From: Haemonchus contortus
Taxonomy: Eukaryota > Nematoda > Chromadorea > Rhabditida > Trichostrongylidae
Assembly: GCA_000469685.2 (NCBI GenBank)
Contig: LS997567.1
Span: 38,281,005 to 38,345,004, forward strand
Direction: 5' to 3'
Length of the DNA stretch: 64,000 bases
Shown here in pieces: positions 62,236-64,000 of the stretch (positions are counted from its first letter, which is position 1; each line of letters begins with the position of its first letter). The position numbers and the translations under genes are program-made. Below the pieces are notes generated by a model. The model ran no database searches, was not told the DNA's origin, and worked only from the letters and a program-made list of their open reading frames with translations.

Positions 62236-63230
62236 CGTGTAATTTAAATCAATACAATTGAAAAAGAAAAACAATACAACACATATGCTAATACAACTGG
62301 AAAAACGAAAAACACAACACACGGGAGTACGTAACTATTCTTCTAAAGCAGCTAATTGAATAGTAGAAGATTGACTCAACTTCTGGTATAGCGAACCGGC
62401 TCGATTGACAAAAAAGTTAACTCTCACTGAAGTTTTGGGTAAAGACAGCACTAGTTTGAAGAGGGGCCCTCTTGTATTCGACACCGACACTCGAAAAAAG
62501 GATTTCCCTATTTTAACCTCCTCTCTCAGGATTTTACGAACCATCGTTAAATCATTCCTCCTCCTCCTCGCCTCCAAGCTAGAAAGTTTGAATATCTTAT
62601 TCCTAGTCTCGCTATGTGGAATCGATCGATAATCTATGCCGGCTATCCGCATCATGAGTTTTCTAGTGAGACTGTTCTGTACACCTTCAAGGGCACTTAT
62701 AATTCCCTTCTTCGTGGGACAAAAGACAGTAGTACCATATTCTACAATTGGTCTAACAAGTGTTTCAAAGGCATTAAGCATAACTTCGGGGTCTTTTGTG
62801 CATAAACTCCTAAAAAGTGTGAGCAGCTGCGCTGTAGCCTTGTTCCTGATTACCCTACAATGTTGAGTGGAGTCAAGTTTCTCATCATAAAGAAAGCCTA
62901 AATCCTCAACTTCGGAGACAGCAGCTAACTTCTTGCCCTGGAGATAAAAAGGGCTACGTGGATTGTTCGGACTGATATGAAAAGCTTTTGTTTTACTGCT
63001 ACTAGATAACGGCAAACTCCAGTCAGCCGACCGTTGACTTAGTAAGTTGATTGCATTCTGCATGTTGGACTTTTCAGGGGACGAAGAACCGTTATTGTAT
63101 AATTTTAAACCAGTTTGGCTATGCACGCTAACGCGCGCAGTATATGTCGACGGCCACTCATCCACGATGGAGTCATTCAGCGGAATGTTGGATAGTCAGA
63201 ATAAGATAGTTCTCTCTAGATTCGAACGCT
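62236..63230 (-). pseudogene. CR1/Rex-like non-LTR reverse-transcriptase fragment
   Basis: A 276-codon minus-strand frame (62335-63165) matches the C-terminal half of CR1-clade reverse transcriptases: SQTGLKLYNNG (a mutated FADDLKLY box), LGFLYDEKL, VEYGTTVFCPTKKG, ALEGVQNSLTRKLMMR and LSSLEARRRRNDL. The N-terminal palm and endonuclease are missing. It interrupts the unit C 3' flank right after ACCCAACTGACCTG. The low-coordinate end has two related CAATACAA/GAAAAAC repeats as a tail. Confidence 0.75.
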
Positions 63231-63319
63231 GAACTGCTGGTAGCATCACGCTCGATATATTTGAGCACAGTTATTAGTGGTTGATCATAGCTCCGTCCAC
63301 CTTAGTGCAAACCCTTTCC

Positions 63320-63960
63320 ACAATAAACTTGGCCACCCTTCTTTTGACTGCTCCGAACCATTTTTTCCGCATTCCAAAAAGTTCTTAAAGAAGATGAATT
63401 TTTGGTCCTAGCCCCGCTTAAATGTGCCAGCTCCGCCCCCTTTGAGAACTTAACTACATTTGTTCCAATTCCTCTTACCACTTTTTTCCCGCGTTCTAGA
63501 ACGTTTCTGAACAGAGTTATGAAATTTGATCCAAGCCACGACCACTTCGTTCTTTTACGCCTTGACACCTTTTTGCCGCATCCCAGAACGTTTCTGAATA
63601 GAGTTATAAATTTTTGATCTAAGCCCTGCCCACTTTGATGCCAGCCCCGCCTACTTTGAAGATTCGGCCACACTTGTTCCATTACCTCTAACCACTTTTT
63701 TCCCGCACTCTAGAACGTTTCTGAACAGAGTTATAAAGTTTTGATCAAAGCCCCGCCTGCTTTGGTGCCAACTCCGCCCACTTTCTGGATTTGACCACAT
63801 TTGTTCTTTTACACCTTGACACCTTTTTGAAGCATCCCAGAACGTCTTTGAATAGAGTCATAAATTTTTGATCTGAGCCCCGCCCACTTTCGGGATTTGA
63901 CCCCATTTGTCCCATTACCTCTAACCACTTTTTTCCGCGTTCTATAACTTTTCCCAACGA
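63320..63960. repeat. Minisatellite of two alternating subunits
   Basis: Subunit type 1 starts TTTTTTCCCGC-TTCTAGAACG and type 2 starts CTTTTTGCCGCATCCCAGAA. Both continue GAGTTAT(A/G)AATTTTTGATC...GCCCCGCCCACTT. Types alternate from about 63360 to the window edge, giving a dimer of roughly 210-230 bp. Open frames on both strands here are repeat artefacts. Confidence 0.85.
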
Positions 63961-64000
63961 AGTTACACTCATTTTTGAAAAAACGCTTTCACTTCAACGC

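Noticed and set aside
63402..63682. Open frames on both strands at the right edge
   Set aside because: Translation of the alternating minisatellite.

Overview
This window looks like nuclear DNA of a parasitic nematode, most likely a strongylid (hookworm-like) worm. Reasons: TTTTCAG-type splice acceptors, small exons in long introns, a nematode-style seven-transmembrane receptor, and heavy loads of mariner/Tc1, piggyBac-like, RTE and foldback (MITE) elements. Nothing bacterial is present (no operons, ribosome binding sites or CRISPR). Most long open frames are repeat artefacts or dead transposon pieces.

Layout. 1-3609: a GC-rich 118-bp minisatellite runs into a 2.4-kb (CA)n array. 4985-6772: a mariner (minus strand) with a Tc1-like element nested inside it. 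7164-7384: a foldback. 11406-17464: a multi-exon chemoreceptor-like 7TM gene with a DNA transposon and tRNA-like sequences in its introns. 18.7-20.4 kb: a degenerate ATT microsatellite carrying an LTR-like island, an inverted-repeat element, an RTE 3' fragment and a 47-bp tandem repeat.

From about 21.4 kb to 62.2 kb the window is a direct tandem array of diverged segmental duplications: unit A (21.4-33.8 kb), a relic (34.7-35.1 kb), unit B (40.9-55.9 kb) and unit C (55.9-62.2 kb). Each full unit carries one copy of the same four-exon gene. Exon 1 encodes an N-terminal hydrophobic signal segment followed by a Cys-rich helical domain resembling saposin B. Exon 2 (85 nt in all copies) continues that domain. 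Exon 3 is 74 nt in all copies. Exon 4 is a long, extremely acidic Glu/Asp/Lys/Gly repeat tail ending in a strongly conserved segment with two MGDY motifs. Splice phases agree across all three copies, so I read this as one unrecognised secreted-protein family and the best candidate for something undescribed here. Copy B has a frameshift in exon 1.

The array has been inflated by transposons. Two different RTE-like retrotransposons sit at nearly the same place in intron 2 of copies A and B, each with its own target-site duplication. A mariner between copy A and the relic can be checked against its empty site in the next unit. A piggyBac-like TTAA element has split a MITE in unit B. Between the relic and unit B lie a Tc1-like relic, a CAGT-ended element and two possible exons of unidentified genes. 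The right end is a CR1-like reverse-transcriptase fragment and a second minisatellite made of two alternating subunits.
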